The position numbers and the translations under genes are program-made. Below the pieces are notes generated by a model. The model saw nothing but the letters and a program-made list of their open reading frames with translations, was not told the DNA's origin and did not search any database. Positions 55,904 to 64,000 of a stretch of DNA of 64,000 bases are shown here, piece after piece (within the stretch, counting starts at the first letter, position 1; every line of letters starts with the position of its first letter). Origin of the DNA: Methanosarcina barkeri str. Wiesmoor. GTDB taxonomy: Archaea; Halobacteriota; Methanosarcinia; Methanosarcinales; Methanosarcinaceae. Location of the stretch: the NCBI RefSeq assembly GCF_000969985.1, contig NZ_CP009526.1, forward strand, positions 1,178,001-1,242,000, in the 5' to 3' direction.

Positions 55904-56205
55904 AGAGATTTAAGGACGTAATTTTGAGTTTTGGTATTGGATTGCAATATATACTTTGAATAGATACTTTTTTACTTATCAAAGTGTCGAGTCCTAAAAA
56001 GTAAATATTTCCTCCACCGAATAATAATCACCGATTATAATCATCAATTATAATTAAAGTCACTACAAACATTAAAGTCATTACAAACCTGCATACCACT
56101 GATAATCTATTTAAAAAACATTCAGATGCATAAGTACCGGAAAGAGCTTTTTTGGTGCTTCAGAGGAGGCAGGAAAAGGGAATTCGTTGTGGGGGAAGAT
56201 TTACA

Positions 56206-58110
56206 ATGGACAAAGAAAGAATTTCTTATCACGAATCCGTTCTGAATATGTATGAACGGATAAAAAAAGACGGGATGACGAATGTCTGGGACCGTTACGC
56301 AGCCCAGGGTCTGGGAGGAAATCCAGACAAAAGATGTACTTTCTGTATGGGAGGAGTGCGCTGCGACCTGTGTTCCAACGGACCATGCCGTTCGGATGCT
56401 GCGAAAGACAAAAGAGGAGTATGTGGAATCACTGCCGATGGTATGGCGATGCGGATGATGCTTCTCAGAAATGTGATGGGAGCTTCTACTTACCACTATC
56501 ATACGGACCAGACCATAAGGACCTTGAGGGAAACTGCCAGAGGCAACACTCCTTATACGATAAGGGAACCTGAAAAGTTAAGGACGTTTGCAAGCCGGCT
56601 GGGGCTCAAAACCGAAGGATCGGACTCAGAAGTTGCTTTTTGCCTTTGTGAGTTTGTAGAAAAGGAGTTTAACAAACCTGCCTACGAACCAAGCCGGATT
56701 GTTGAGTTCCTCGCCCCTCCCGAAAGAAAAGAAAAGTGGAGAACACTGGACATATTTCCAGGTGGAATCTACGGGGAGATGATGCTTTCCACAAGCTCCT
56801 GCCTGACGAATGTGGATGGGTATTATGCGAGCCTGGCACTAAAAGCCATGCGTCTGGGAATTGCAATGGGATACCAGAGCCAGATTGTAAACGAATATTG
56901 CCAGGACATCCTTTTTGGAATTCCCAGTCCCCACACTATGAGAGTAGATCTTGGTGTGCTTGATCCTGAGTACGTGAATGTGCTCCCTAATGGGCACGAA
57001 CCATTTATTGGCTTTGCCATGGTCCAGCTTGCCCGAAAACCGGAATGGCAGGAAAAAGCAAAAACTGCAGGGGCAAAGGGCCTGAGGGTTATTGCCAGTA
57101 TTGAAACAGGGCAGGAAATGATCCAGAGATGGGAGGAAGACAATGCTTTCTACGGATTTACAGGCAACTGGATTTCCCAGGAAGCGGTATTTGCAAGTGG
57201 AAGTGTGGATCTCTTTGCAGCAGATATGAACTGTTCTCTCCCTGTTGCTCCTCTTTATGCTGAAAAATACAATTTTAAACTCATGCCTGTAAGTGAACTC
57301 GTAGCCTTCGAAGGCATAGGGGAACGCCTGAACTATAATCCCACCGAAGCCGAAAAGCAGGCAGCACAACTCCTGGATATGGCGATTGAAAATTTCAAAA
57401 AACGAAAAAGTTCGATAGAATCTGTTTCGAAGCTCCCTATGAAAGAAGCCGTGGTAGGCTTTTCAAACGAGAGCATCCTTGCAGCGTTTGGAGGTAGCTT
57501 TGACCCTCTCCTTGATTCTATAAAAAACGGAGCAATAAAAGGAATTGTGGGAATGGTATCCTGTACTACCTTGAGGGACTACGGTCAGGATGTACACAGC
57601 GTTGCTGTGGTAAAAGAGCTTATCAAAAGAAATATCCTTGTTCTGTCCCTTGGTTGCGGAAACGGGGCCATGCAGGTAGCAGGCCTTTGTACTCCTGAAG
57701 CCAGAGAATTTGCAGGAGACAGTCTAAAAGCCGTATGTAAAGCCCTTGGAGTTCCACCAGTGCTCAGCTTTGGGACCTGTACTGATACGGGCAGGCTTGC
57801 CGACCTTCTTGGAGCCATCTCCGGAGCTCTCGGAGGAGTTCCGGTTCCTGACCTGCCGGTTGCGGCTGCAGCCCCTGAGTACATGGAACAGAAAGCTACA
57901 ATAGATGCTATCTTTGCTCTGGCCCTCGGGCTCTATACTTATGTGAACCCTGTCCCAACCGTCACAGGCGCCCCGAATCTGGTCAAACTGCTTACAGAAG
58001 ACTGTCGGGAAGTTACAGGCGGGGTCATGAACGTGGAAAAAGATGCAGTAAAAGCCGTTGATGGGATAGAACAACACATTATGGAAAAGAGAAAAAAGCT
58101 TGGGATCTAA
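56206..58110 (+). CDS. cooS: CooS-type carbon monoxide dehydrogenase with altered cluster ligands
   Basis: 634 aa from the ATG at 56206 (GGGGGAAG 8-15 bases upstream; the in-frame start 54 bp earlier would add an untypical N terminus). Ni-Fe CODHs oxidise CO with a C-cluster and pass electrons by B- and D-clusters. The N-terminal cluster region has C44, C47, C53, C56 and C61. C44-x2-C47 replaces the usual C-x7-C D-cluster pair, position 52 being Arg. For the C-cluster, H264, C343, C453, C484 and C525 fit the ligands of Carboxydothermus CODH-II, but the cysteine normally just before TGNE (Cys295) is Glu300 (IETGQE). CO oxidation is therefore uncertain; another redox reaction is possible. There is no cooF or acetyl-CoA synthase gene nearby. 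Confidence 0.88.
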   Translation: MDKERISYHESVLNMYERIKKDGMTNVWDRYAAQGLGGNPDKRCTFCMGGVRCDLCSNGPCRSDAAKDKRGVCGITADGMAMRMMLLRNVMGASTYHYHTDQTIRTLRETARGNTPYTIREPEKLRTFASRLGLKTEGSDSEVAFCLCEFVEKEFNKPAYEPSRIVEFLAPPERKEKWRTLDIFPGGIYGEMMLSTSSCLTNVDGYYASLALKAMRLGIAMGYQSQIVNEYCQDILFGIPSPHTMRVDLGVLDPEYVNVLPNGHEPFIGFAMVQLARKPEWQEKAKTAGAKGLRVIASIETGQEMIQRWEEDNAFYGFTGNWISQEAVFASGSVDLFAADMNCSLPVAPLYAEKYNFKLMPVSELVAFEGIGERLNYNPTEAEKQAAQLLDMAIENFKKRKSSIESVSKLPMKEAVVGFSNESILAAFGGSFDPLLDSIKNGAIKGIVGMVSCTTLRDYGQDVHSVAVVKELIKRNILVLSLGCGNGAMQVAGLCTPEAREFAGDSLKAVCKALGVPPVLSFGTCTDTGRLADLLGAISGALGGVPVPDLPVAAAAPEYMEQKATIDAIFALALGLYTYVNPVPTVTGAPNLVKLLTEDCREVTGGVMNVEKDAVKAVDGIEQHIMEKRKKLGI

Positions 58111-58297
58111 GCCTGGAATCTAAGCCTGGAATCTAAGCCTGGAATCTGAAAACCAGATATTAATATTAGATTTCTGATAATAAGAGGTCTAATAAGAAGA
58201 GAGCCGAAAATTTGGATTTATCTACTCTTTTTCACATTTTATTTTTAAACAGGATAGACCAGAACCTGAGAAATCAAAGCTTAAATCAAAGCTTAAA

Positions 58298-58990
58298 TCA
58301 AAGATCTATAGATTCTCCGGGTTTCATGATAATGACTTTCGTATCGACTTTTGCCTCAACTGCTCTTTTGAACTCTTCAGGGTCCTGTTTTATTACGTCA
58401 AAGGTGCTATAGTGCATAGGGATTACGGTTCTGGGCAGGATGAGTTCTACGGCTTTTGTGGCTTCTTTTATGCCCATTGTAAATTTGTCGCCTATGGGCA
58501 GAAGGACCAGTTCAGGTTCATAGAGTTCACCTATGAGTTTCATATCCCCGAAAACCCCAGTGTCTCCGGCGTGGTAGATGGAATGTCCGTTGATTTGTAT
58601 AATGAAACCTGCCGGGGAGCCACCATCGAAACTAAAACCCGAGGCATCAATTGAGGAGGAATGGAGCGCATCGGTCATGGTTAGCTTTATGCCTTCTACA
58701 TTTACTGTACCGCCCTTGCCCATGCCTTCTGCAAAAACTCCTTTCGATTTTATATAGTTTGCAACCTCATGAATGGTAATTATCCGGCATCTGGTTCGTT
58801 TTCCGATTTCGATCGTATCTCCAAGGTGATCGCGGTGCCCGTGAGTCACGGTTATTATATCAGGGTTCAGTTCTTCAGGGCTGCACGGAGCCAGTGGGTT
58901 CCCTGAAATAAAAGGGTCGATCAACAATTTCTTTTCAGCTTCTAACAAAAAAGCCGAATGCCCGAGCCAGGTAATCTTTACGCCAACCAT
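58298..58990 (-). CDS. UPF0173 metallo-beta-lactamase-fold hydrolase
   Basis: 230 aa. The metal-binding motif [10 protein letters not shown] gives H-x-H-x-D-H; further ligands are in the DALHSSS region, [10 protein letters not shown] (H and D) and the C-terminal PMHYSTF histidine. The start [17 protein letters not shown] is the usual one for UPF0173. It is cytosolic and the substrate is unknown; members are conserved in archaea and bacteria. Just beyond its 3' end, 58111-58200 carries three copies of AAGCCTGGAATCT after the cooS stop. Confidence 0.93.
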   Translation of the reverse strand: MVGVKITWLGHSAFLLEAEKKLLIDPFISGNPLAPCSPEELNPDIITVTHGHRDHLGDTIEIGKRTRCRIITIHEVANYIKSKGVFAEGMGKGGTVNVEGIKLTMTDALHSSSIDASGFSFDGGSPAGFIIQINGHSIYHAGDTGVFGDMKLIGELYEPELVLLPIGDKFTMGIKEATKAVELILPRTVIPMHYSTFDVIKQDPEEFKRAVEAKVDTKVIIMKPGESIDL

Positions 58991-59062
58991 CTTTTTGCCT
59001 CGAAATCATTACTTCTATTAAAATAATAATATGTGATTACGGAATTAAGTTGTCCGTAATTT

Positions 59063-59149
59063 AGCTATCAGTGAGTAATTTAGCTATCAGTGAGTAATTT
59101 AGCTATCAGTGAGTAATTTAGCTATCAGTAAGTAATTTAGCTATCAGTA
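59063..59149. repeat. 19-bp tandem repeat AGCTATCAGTGAGTAATTT
   Basis: Units at 59063, 59082, 59101 and 59120, plus a partial fifth at 59139; the fourth has an A for G change. It lies between the divergent UPF0173 and DUF2117 genes, in the upstream region of both. Confidence 0.95.
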
Positions 59150-59273
59150 TTTTCGCAATCAATAATTTAATTTTCGATAATTCTTGGCTTATCATGAAAT
59201 ATTAACAATAGAGAATGAAAGATAAAGCAAAGATAAAGGAAAAATAAAGAGTTGTACTGAGGATCATGTTAAT

Positions 59274-60485
59274 ATGCTTCTTCTGTCAAACGGAATGAAA
59301 ATGAAAATCGGTCTGGTAATTCATGGTCCCGAAGTGATCGATTCGGGAGAAGCTAAAAGAGTTTTTGAAAAGCTTTCCTGTGTGGGCAAAGTCGAGGCGA
59401 GGCTTGGCGGAACAATGGGAAAAGTAGCTGTCCTGGATGCTGGACTTGAAAACATTATAGACATAAGTAAGCACCAGAAGCCAAGTGCCTGCATTGAATC
59501 GCTTTTCGAAACCTCAGATCTTGTATGCCTCCTGAACCGGGGAAAAACCATTGAAACCGGGAAGGCATTTGGAGAAATGGTTGCTGTCCGGCTTAGAGAA
59601 CTTGAGATAAAACCTCTTATCCAGATCGAAAGCCCGCAAAGTACAAATGGAATTCTGATACCTCTTAATAAAAAAGCTGGAGAATATGGAGAATATCTTG
59701 AGAAGCTTTCTGAAATCCTGGGGCTTCCTATGGAAAGTCCTTTGCCCCTTCAAAGTTCGAGAGTTCAAAATTCTGTTCTTGTAAAAAAGTGTCCGGGAAC
59801 AGGCAAAATCCAGGTTATACGCAAGCTTTCAGGCGTTTTTCCCGGAGAAAATATCCTGGTAAACGGAACCGTGATTGGAAAAGCCTTTTCTTCCAAAGTG
59901 AGTATAATCTCCGAAAACGGCTTTATTGTCGCAATCGAAGGGGGAGAAATAAAAGAACATGGGCTCGAAAAACTTCATAATTATAAAAAAAGAGACCCTG
60001 TTGACCTTGCAAAAGCCTGGGTAAAAAGCGGTGGCCTGAGAAGAAGCAATTTCTCTCCCCTGCAAGCCCGGAAACCAAATTTACGAGGCAAAGATTCTGG
60101 TTTTTCTTACAGGCCGGCCGCAGGAAGAGTCGTACTTATAGACCATGCTGCGGAAGATACTTTTGAGTTGGCTGCCGACGCCGAACTTGTAGTTACCATA
60201 GGAGATGACACCACAACAATAGCAGGTGACATTCTCTTCAGGCTTGGAATTCCCATTCTCGGGATTACGGACGGAGATTGTGACAGGCTTGCTTGCCGAA
60301 CGGTTATTTTTCCAGGTTCTATTGTGCTCAGGCTGGCAGCGGGAAATGATGATGTTCTGGGTAAAAAACTGAAGCAGGAACTTTTAGGGGGAGAAAATTC
60401 TGCGATTTTAGAGGATATATACGCTTTTAAAGAAGATGTGCTGAAACTTGCAGAGCCCTTGATTGAAGCTGTTTTTGAATACTGA
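59274..60485 (+). CDS. DUF2117 family methanogen protein
   Basis: 403 aa, predicted soluble. The N-terminal half (MKIGLVIHGPEVIDSGEAKRV, VEARLGGTMGKVAVLDAGLE, LVCLLNRGKTIETGKAFG) and the C-terminal part (AELVVTIGDDTTTIAGDILFRLGIPILGITDGDCD) match DUF2117, a family seen almost only in methanogens. The C-terminal sequence has a nucleotide-binding look (GDDTTTIAGD), but no function is known. TGAGGATC lies 10 bases before this ATG; an internal ATG at 59295 is the alternative and corresponds better to the conserved N terminus. Confidence 0.8.
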   Translation: MLLLSNGMKMKIGLVIHGPEVIDSGEAKRVFEKLSCVGKVEARLGGTMGKVAVLDAGLENIIDISKHQKPSACIESLFETSDLVCLLNRGKTIETGKAFGEMVAVRLRELEIKPLIQIESPQSTNGILIPLNKKAGEYGEYLEKLSEILGLPMESPLPLQSSRVQNSVLVKKCPGTGKIQVIRKLSGVFPGENILVNGTVIGKAFSSKVSIISENGFIVAIEGGEIKEHGLEKLHNYKKRDPVDLAKAWVKSGGLRRSNFSPLQARKPNLRGKDSGFSYRPAAGRVVLIDHAAEDTFELAADAELVVTIGDDTTTIAGDILFRLGIPILGITDGDCDRLACRTVIFPGSIVLRLAAGNDDVLGKKLKQELLGGENSAILEDIYAFKEDVLKLAEPLIEAVFEY

Positions 60486-60589
60486 TAATAAAAGTAGCGT
60501 ACAGTTCGAAATCCTACTAAATGTTAATAGCTGTACTTCGCTAGACAAAACCTTTGAGCAAACTATTTATTTAATACAAGGAAAAAGGT

Positions 60590-60653
60590 ATCCTATAGGT
60601 GATGAAGTCCGCCAAGATTTACAGTCTAAACCGCTTATGCTGATGACTTCTAC
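60590..60653 (+). promoter_or_regulatory. Fluoride riboswitch (crcB motif)
   Basis: AGGTGATGAAGTCCGCC at 60597-60613, AACCGC at about 60629-60634 and GCTGATGACTTCTAC at 60639-60653 reproduce the conserved segments of the crcB-motif fluoride aptamer (G-GAUG-x-GU-x-C-x-CC, AACCGC, GCUGAUG-x-C-x-CCUAC) in the right order and spacing, directly before a crcB gene. The short distance from the aptamer to the start (20 bases) suggests control of translation initiation or early termination. Confidence 0.9.
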
Positions 60654-60673
60654 ATTAATTATTGAGGTTTAAT

Positions 60674-61072
60674 GTGTATACGATTTTGTTGGTAGGTATA
60701 GGCGGCTTCATAGGTGCTACCTTAAGATACGTATTCGGTGGATGGATTCAAAACAGTTTCGTTAATTTTCCAGTAGGTACATTAACCATAAATACAATCG
60801 GAAGTTTCTTTTTAGGTTTAATAATGTACTTTTCTGAATACCAGGGCTTGTTTAGTGATCAAACCAGAATATTTCTGACAATAGGTATTTTGGGAGCTTT
60901 CACAACGTTGTCAACGTTTGGTTATGAATCATTCCGATTGCTTGATGACTCAAAATTAATGCTGATGTCGATAAATGTAGTATCAACAGTATTATTTTCC
61001 ATGATGGCTGTATATTTAGGTAAGACTGTAGCTCTAGGTGTTAGCTCTTACTTATTAGGGGGAATGAAATGA
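60674..61072 (+). CDS. crcB: Fluoride exporter CrcB/Fluc
   Basis: The GTG at 60674 has GAGG 6 bases upstream and gives MYTILLVGIGGFIGATLRYVFGG (seen in parts), the standard N terminus; the TTG at 60662 would overlap the ribosome-binding site. 132 aa with four membrane helices. Conserved family elements: GGFIGATLRY, the GT-L-x-x-N-T-x-G-S-F-F-L-G sequence (GTLTINTIGSFFLG) and GILGAFTTLSTFGYE with the F-x-T-F-S/S-T-F-G channel region. Fluc proteins are dual-topology dimers that let fluoride leave the cytoplasm. It is under a fluoride riboswitch and overlaps the DUF190 gene by 4 bases (ATGA). Confidence 0.95.
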   Translation: MYTILLVGIGGFIGATLRYVFGGWIQNSFVNFPVGTLTINTIGSFFLGLIMYFSEYQGLFSDQTRIFLTIGILGAFTTLSTFGYESFRLLDDSKLMLMSINVVSTVLFSMMAVYLGKTVALGVSSYLLGGMK

Positions 61073-61449
61073 AAACGGAGCGAGCGAGGGGTTGTGAGGA
61101 AAATTACATGAAGAGTGAGTCTACAGCCATATTGTTAAGGATATTTATTGGGGAATCTGATCACTACAAAGGTAAGCCTTTATACATGTATATTGTTGAA
61201 ATGCTAAAAGCTGAAGGCATAGCCGGAGCTACTGTTTTTAGGGGCATTGCTGGCTTTGGAAAACATAGCCGCATTCATACAACCTCTATATTGCGTTTAT
61301 CAACTGATATGCCAATACTCATTGAAGTTTCTGATCTTGAAGAAAATATCGAGAGAATCAGACCAAAATTAGATGAGGTAATTAAGCAAGGGTTGATCAC
61401 AGAAGAAAAAGTTAAAATTGTATTTTATGATAGTGATAAAAATAAGTAA
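61069..61449 (+). CDS. DUF190 family CrcB-associated protein
   Basis: The ATG at 61069 overlaps the crcB stop; the ATG at 61108 (after GAGGAAAATTAC) is an alternative start giving MKSESTAILLRIFIGESD. 126 aa from the first start. DUF190 sequence: LRIFIGESDHYKGKPLYMYI, GIAGATVFRGIAGFGKHS and ILRLSTDMPILIEVSD, a PII-like ferredoxin fold. DUF190 genes very often lie beside or are fused to crcB. They probably modulate fluoride export or sense a ligand; this is not established. Translational coupling with crcB is likely. Confidence 0.92.
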   Translation: MKTERARGCEENYMKSESTAILLRIFIGESDHYKGKPLYMYIVEMLKAEGIAGATVFRGIAGFGKHSRIHTTSILRLSTDMPILIEVSDLEENIERIRPKLDEVIKQGLITEEKVKIVFYDSDKNK

Positions 61450-61491
61450 AAGTGAAGTACTTGGAAGCAAGAAATAGTTGGAAGTGTTGAC

Positions 61492-61989
61492 ATGACTGAA
61501 AGACAGGTCGAAAGCGTAATTGTTGAAATTCCAAAAGGGAGCCGGAACAAATTCGAATATGATAACGAAAAAAGACTGATTAAATTCGACAGAATGCTTT
61601 CTTCTTCAATGGTATATCCCTCAGATTATGGTTTTTTCCCCGACACCCTGTCCCTTGATGGCGACCCTTTAGATGCTATGGTTTTAACCTGGGAACCCAC
61701 ATTTCCGGGATGTGTAATCGAGGTCTATCTTGTAGCATTATTTGACATGGAAGATTATAAAGGAAGAGATCAAAAAATACTCTGTGTTCCAAAGAATGAC
61801 CCGATGTGGAATTATATTGAGTCCGTTGACCAGGTTCCGCCTCATTTATTTAAGGAAATTACTCATTTCTTCCAAACTTATAAGAACTTAGATAAAAAAC
61901 AAGTGAAAGTTATCGGTTGGAAAAGCCTCGAAACAGCAGTCGCTGTACTTCAGGAAGCTAAAGATCGATACGCTGAGCAGAAAAAATAA
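61492..61989 (+). CDS. ppa: Soluble inorganic pyrophosphatase (family I)
   Basis: 165 aa. It hydrolyses pyrophosphate to two phosphates with Mg2+ and is cytosolic. The family I signature D-G-D-P-L-D-A-M-V is present, along with VEIPKGSRNKFEYD at the N terminus, YPSDYGFFPDTL, and the region DPMWNYI...HFFQTYKNLD. Family I enzymes are strongly inhibited by fluoride, so its position 42 bp after DUF190 in the fluoride-riboswitch operon makes sense as supply of extra enzyme under fluoride stress. No separate promoter is evident before it. Confidence 0.95.
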   Translation: MTERQVESVIVEIPKGSRNKFEYDNEKRLIKFDRMLSSSMVYPSDYGFFPDTLSLDGDPLDAMVLTWEPTFPGCVIEVYLVALFDMEDYKGRDQKILCVPKNDPMWNYIESVDQVPPHLFKEITHFFQTYKNLDKKQVKVIGWKSLETAVAVLQEAKDRYAEQKK

Positions 61990-62133
61990 AGCAGCGAAAA
62001 GCCGGAAAACCATTGTCATCAATTGCGGAGAATGTGATTCGGGGTATTCCTTGTAGAAAAATGAAGAAAAATAGTTGACAAAGTTACTTTATTTGTAAAC
62101 TGAGCATTGTATGAAATCCGATTTTACTATTTT

Positions 62134-62274
62134 TTAATGTTGTACTGGTTCTGTAAATCTTATACAGAATTCAGTTCCAGAATCTCTTTTTAACTCAACT
62201 TCGTTCCCTAACTGATCTACCAGGTTTTTCACTAACTGTAATCCAAGAGGAATTTGATGATCTAAATATGCACG
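62134..62274 (-). pseudogene. Histidine-kinase ATPase-domain relic
   Basis: Minus-strand codons from 62274 to the TAA at 62134 contain IPLGLQLVKNLVDQLG, then EVELKRDSGTEFCIRF, the G2-box helix and last strands of an HATPase_c domain as in Methanosarcina sensor kinases. Only 46 codons remain, with a stop directly upstream in the same frame (TAA at about 62278-62280). It is a decayed signalling gene. The rest of 61990-62442 shows no gene. Confidence 0.65.
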
Positions 62275-62442
62275 TTTTTAGTCCTTGTATTACGTCATTT
62301 TGAGAGCACACATCCCGGATAAGTATCTGCCTTACTCATGAATTAGGTTTAAAATTAGCACATTACTATGGTGTTTCATTACCCATTTAGCCAAGTTAAA
62401 GTTTTGTTTATGGGATGATTTTCAGCATCCATGCAAAAATAT

Positions 62443-62550
62443 AACATGTTATACAATTGTTGCTGTTATGCAATTGTTGCTGTTATGCAGTTTTTGCTGT
62501 TATGCAATTGTTGCTGTTATGCAATTGCTGATGTTATGCAATTGTTGATG
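62443..62550. repeat. 17-bp tandem repeat TGCTGTTATGCAATTGT
   Basis: Five full units from 62461 to 62545, a diverged unit before them and a partial one after. The core ATGCAATTG is nearly palindromic (CAATTG). It overlaps the C-terminal codons of the small minus-strand frame 62500-62721, which may have been altered by the repeat. Confidence 0.93.
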
Positions 62551-62721
62551 TGCTATATTTTGATCTTGTGAGCTGCAGATGAGAGCTGTCTGCAGCTCTT
62601 TAGGAGATCTGTCTGGAAGTACCAGTGTATCGATTGAGAAAGAGGTTACTTCTTGAGATGAAGCTTTTTTTACCGAAAATGAGAGTTGTGCGGATCTGGG
62701 AACATTTTTGGAATCGATCAC
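62500..62721 (-). CDS. Possible small protein, unrecognised
   Basis: 73 aa with a GTG start preceded by a strong GGAGG at the right distance (6 bases) and an AT-rich promoter-like stretch further up. The sequence is Ser/Leu/Val-rich (SAQLSFSVKKASSQEVTSF, VLPDRSPKELQTAL), without a recognised domain. Its end is encoded by the tandem repeat (NISNCITATIA), so the reading may be truncated or altered there. No neighbour suggests a role. The rest of the gap to 63270 shows nothing else. Confidence 0.4.
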   Translation of the reverse strand: MIDSKNVPRSAQLSFSVKKASSQEVTSFSIDTLVLPDRSPKELQTALICSSQDQNIAHQQLHNISNCITATIA

Positions 62722-63270
62722 TTGATACCTCCAAAATATAAATAAACAATGTTCATTATATATTTATTGGATGTATTCTATATATTTTTATTTTAACTAT
62801 TTAGTTATTAGTTTCGTGGGGTTATTGGCAGGAATGAAACTATCCAAAGCAGAATAAAAATTAAAAAAGTAAGTTCCTGGAAGTCTCTTAATGAAGCCCG
62901 TGGGCACCAAATCAAAACTTGACAAAATCAAAGGTGAGAATCAGTACGATTCTCTGAGGTGCATCAGGCTGAATCAAGCGCGATGAGTGATTATACCACC
63001 GTTTTTCAGTCCAATTGTGTGAGCTCTCTCAAGATTAACTAAGTTTAATTTTAAGACACTCTTTCTGATTAAAAACTGACTCTGTAAACATAGAACGATT
63101 CCAAAGAACCCCAGTAATGGCCGAAAAAAATAACTGATCAAATATGGAGTTTGAAGGAATTATTCACGTTCAGGGGTCCTGTTCAATAATAACCTGTGGA
63201 TACAATCTGAAATAATATATAAGAAATAATTATATAAATAATTCATATAAAAAGTAGGTAGGGGAAATAA

Positions 63271-63909
63271 GTGATAACTGGAAACATCGGGTTTTTAATC
63301 CACGTTTTCACAATTATCTTCGTTGTTGTCAACCCTATCAGTGGAGTGGTGACTTTCATCTCTTTGACCAGCAAGATGAGGGATGAGGAAAAAAACGAAA
63401 TCGCAAAAAAGTCAGTCATACTTGCGTGCGTAATTGCCTTATTTTTTGCAATTGCAGGAGATATCATACTTAACCTGTTCAGCATTAGCGTTGATTCACT
63501 GCGGATTGCAGGAGGAATCCTGCTTTTCAGCATTGCTTTTGATATGATGCATGCTAAGATCTCAAAGGGGAGAATTACTGAAGAAGAGATTTCTCACTCT
63601 CAGGAGCGAGAAGACATCTGGATCTTCCCGATAAGCCTTCCGCTTCTGACAGGACCCGGTACGATCAGTACAGTGATTGTCCTGATGGGAGGAACAGGAG
63701 CAATTGTGCAAAAAATAATAATTCTTGTATCAATCACACTGGCGTTCATTATCTGCTATTACATCTTCCAATTCTCCAGGATGATTCACAAGCTGATAGG
63801 ATATAATGGGATGCTGGTCTTTACAAGGCTGATGGGTCTTTTGCTTGCTGCTCTTGCAGTGGATTTAATTGTTAAAGGTATACTAAATATATACCAGTTA
63901 ACAATTTGA
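63271..63909 (+). CDS. MarC family integral membrane protein
   Basis: 212 aa, GTG start with AGGGGA 8 bases upstream. Six hydrophobic helices in the MarC pattern: FLIHVFTIIFVVVNPISGVV with the conserved N-P, then SVILACVIALFFAIAGDIIL, SLRIAGGILLFSIAFDMMHA, ISLPLLTGPGTISTVIVLMG with the second conserved P-x-x-x-G-P-G, ILVSITLAFIICYYIFQF and LMGLLLAALAVDLIVKGI. The family name comes from a supposed multiple-antibiotic-resistance role that was not confirmed; the function is unknown, possibly transport. Confidence 0.93.
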   Translation: MITGNIGFLIHVFTIIFVVVNPISGVVTFISLTSKMRDEEKNEIAKKSVILACVIALFFAIAGDIILNLFSISVDSLRIAGGILLFSIAFDMMHAKISKGRITEEEISHSQEREDIWIFPISLPLLTGPGTISTVIVLMGGTGAIVQKIIILVSITLAFIICYYIFQFSRMIHKLIGYNGMLVFTRLMGLLLAALAVDLIVKGILNIYQLTI

Positions 63910-63936
63910 GACAGTCAGTTTTGCATGCTGTCTCAA
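63906..63936 (+). terminator. Hairpin over the marC stop codon
   Basis: TTGAGACAG (63906-63914) pairs perfectly with CTGTCTCAA (63928-63936) around a 13-base loop. The stem includes the stop codon TGA (63907-63909). There is no long T run, so it may protect the mRNA end rather than terminate. Confidence 0.45.
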
Positions 63937-64000
63937 AACTCAACATATTTCTCTACACTTCTTAATGTTCCATAATTGCCCAGTTTCCGGGCTTCTACAT

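Overview
The window is about 64 kb of an archaeal chromosome, most probably a Methanosarcina species. The evidence is the combination of archaeal GatD, an archaeal-type ThiI without a rhodanese domain, a CooS-type carbon monoxide dehydrogenase, methanogen-restricted families (DUF2117, DUF2683), large secreted PKD / PQQ-propeller / beta-helix surface proteins, an extracellular CobN-like protein, and long AT-rich intergenic regions full of transposon debris. The genus is an inference from gene content; no rRNA or tRNA gene was recognised.

Layout. 0-11.5 kb: a TPR giant running in from the left edge, thiI, relics of a response regulator and a transposase, a methyltransferase, a truncated secreted gene, then the housekeeping genes argH and gatD. 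11.7-34.6 kb: a surface-protein region, almost all on the minus strand. It holds a duplicated GH16-like protein, three paralogous PKD proteins (one an apparent fusion of two paralogues), two PQQ-propeller proteins and a decayed PQQ-PKD pseudogene, interrupted by an IS200-type element, an IS1634-type relic and one copy of a 109-bp MITE-like element. 34.6-36.7 kb: a long non-coding stretch with two related three-way-junction RNA candidates upstream of a 1538-aa membrane-anchored CobN-like protein (36.7-41.4 kb). 41.5-48.4 kb: small accessory genes (acyltransferase, pentapeptide-repeat protein, GNAT, SHOCT, TolB-like propeller, beta-helix protein, orphan antitoxin). 48.9-58.1 kb: metabolic genes, comprising a two-part sodium/solute symporter split by the second MITE copy, three tandem LarA-like (nickel-pincer racemase family) genes and a divergent cooS. 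58.3-63.9 kb: a UPF0173 hydrolase, a DUF2117 gene, a fluoride riboswitch followed by crcB, DUF190 and pyrophosphatase genes, a histidine-kinase relic and marC.

How the genes work together. The clearest functional unit is the fluoride-response operon: a crcB-type riboswitch precedes a fluoride exporter, a CrcB-associated DUF190 protein and a soluble pyrophosphatase, a classic fluoride-sensitive enzyme. The surface-protein array appears to have grown by tandem duplication: fossil tails of a PQQ gene lie before two of the PKD genes, and all three PKD genes share promoter, leader palindrome and signal peptide. Most intergenic regions from 50 kb onward carry short tandem repeats of 14-19 bp. The observations I rate highest are the paired RNA candidates before the CobN-like gene, the altered metal-cluster ligands of the CooS protein, the MITE pair placed directly behind stop codons, and the PKD gene fusion.
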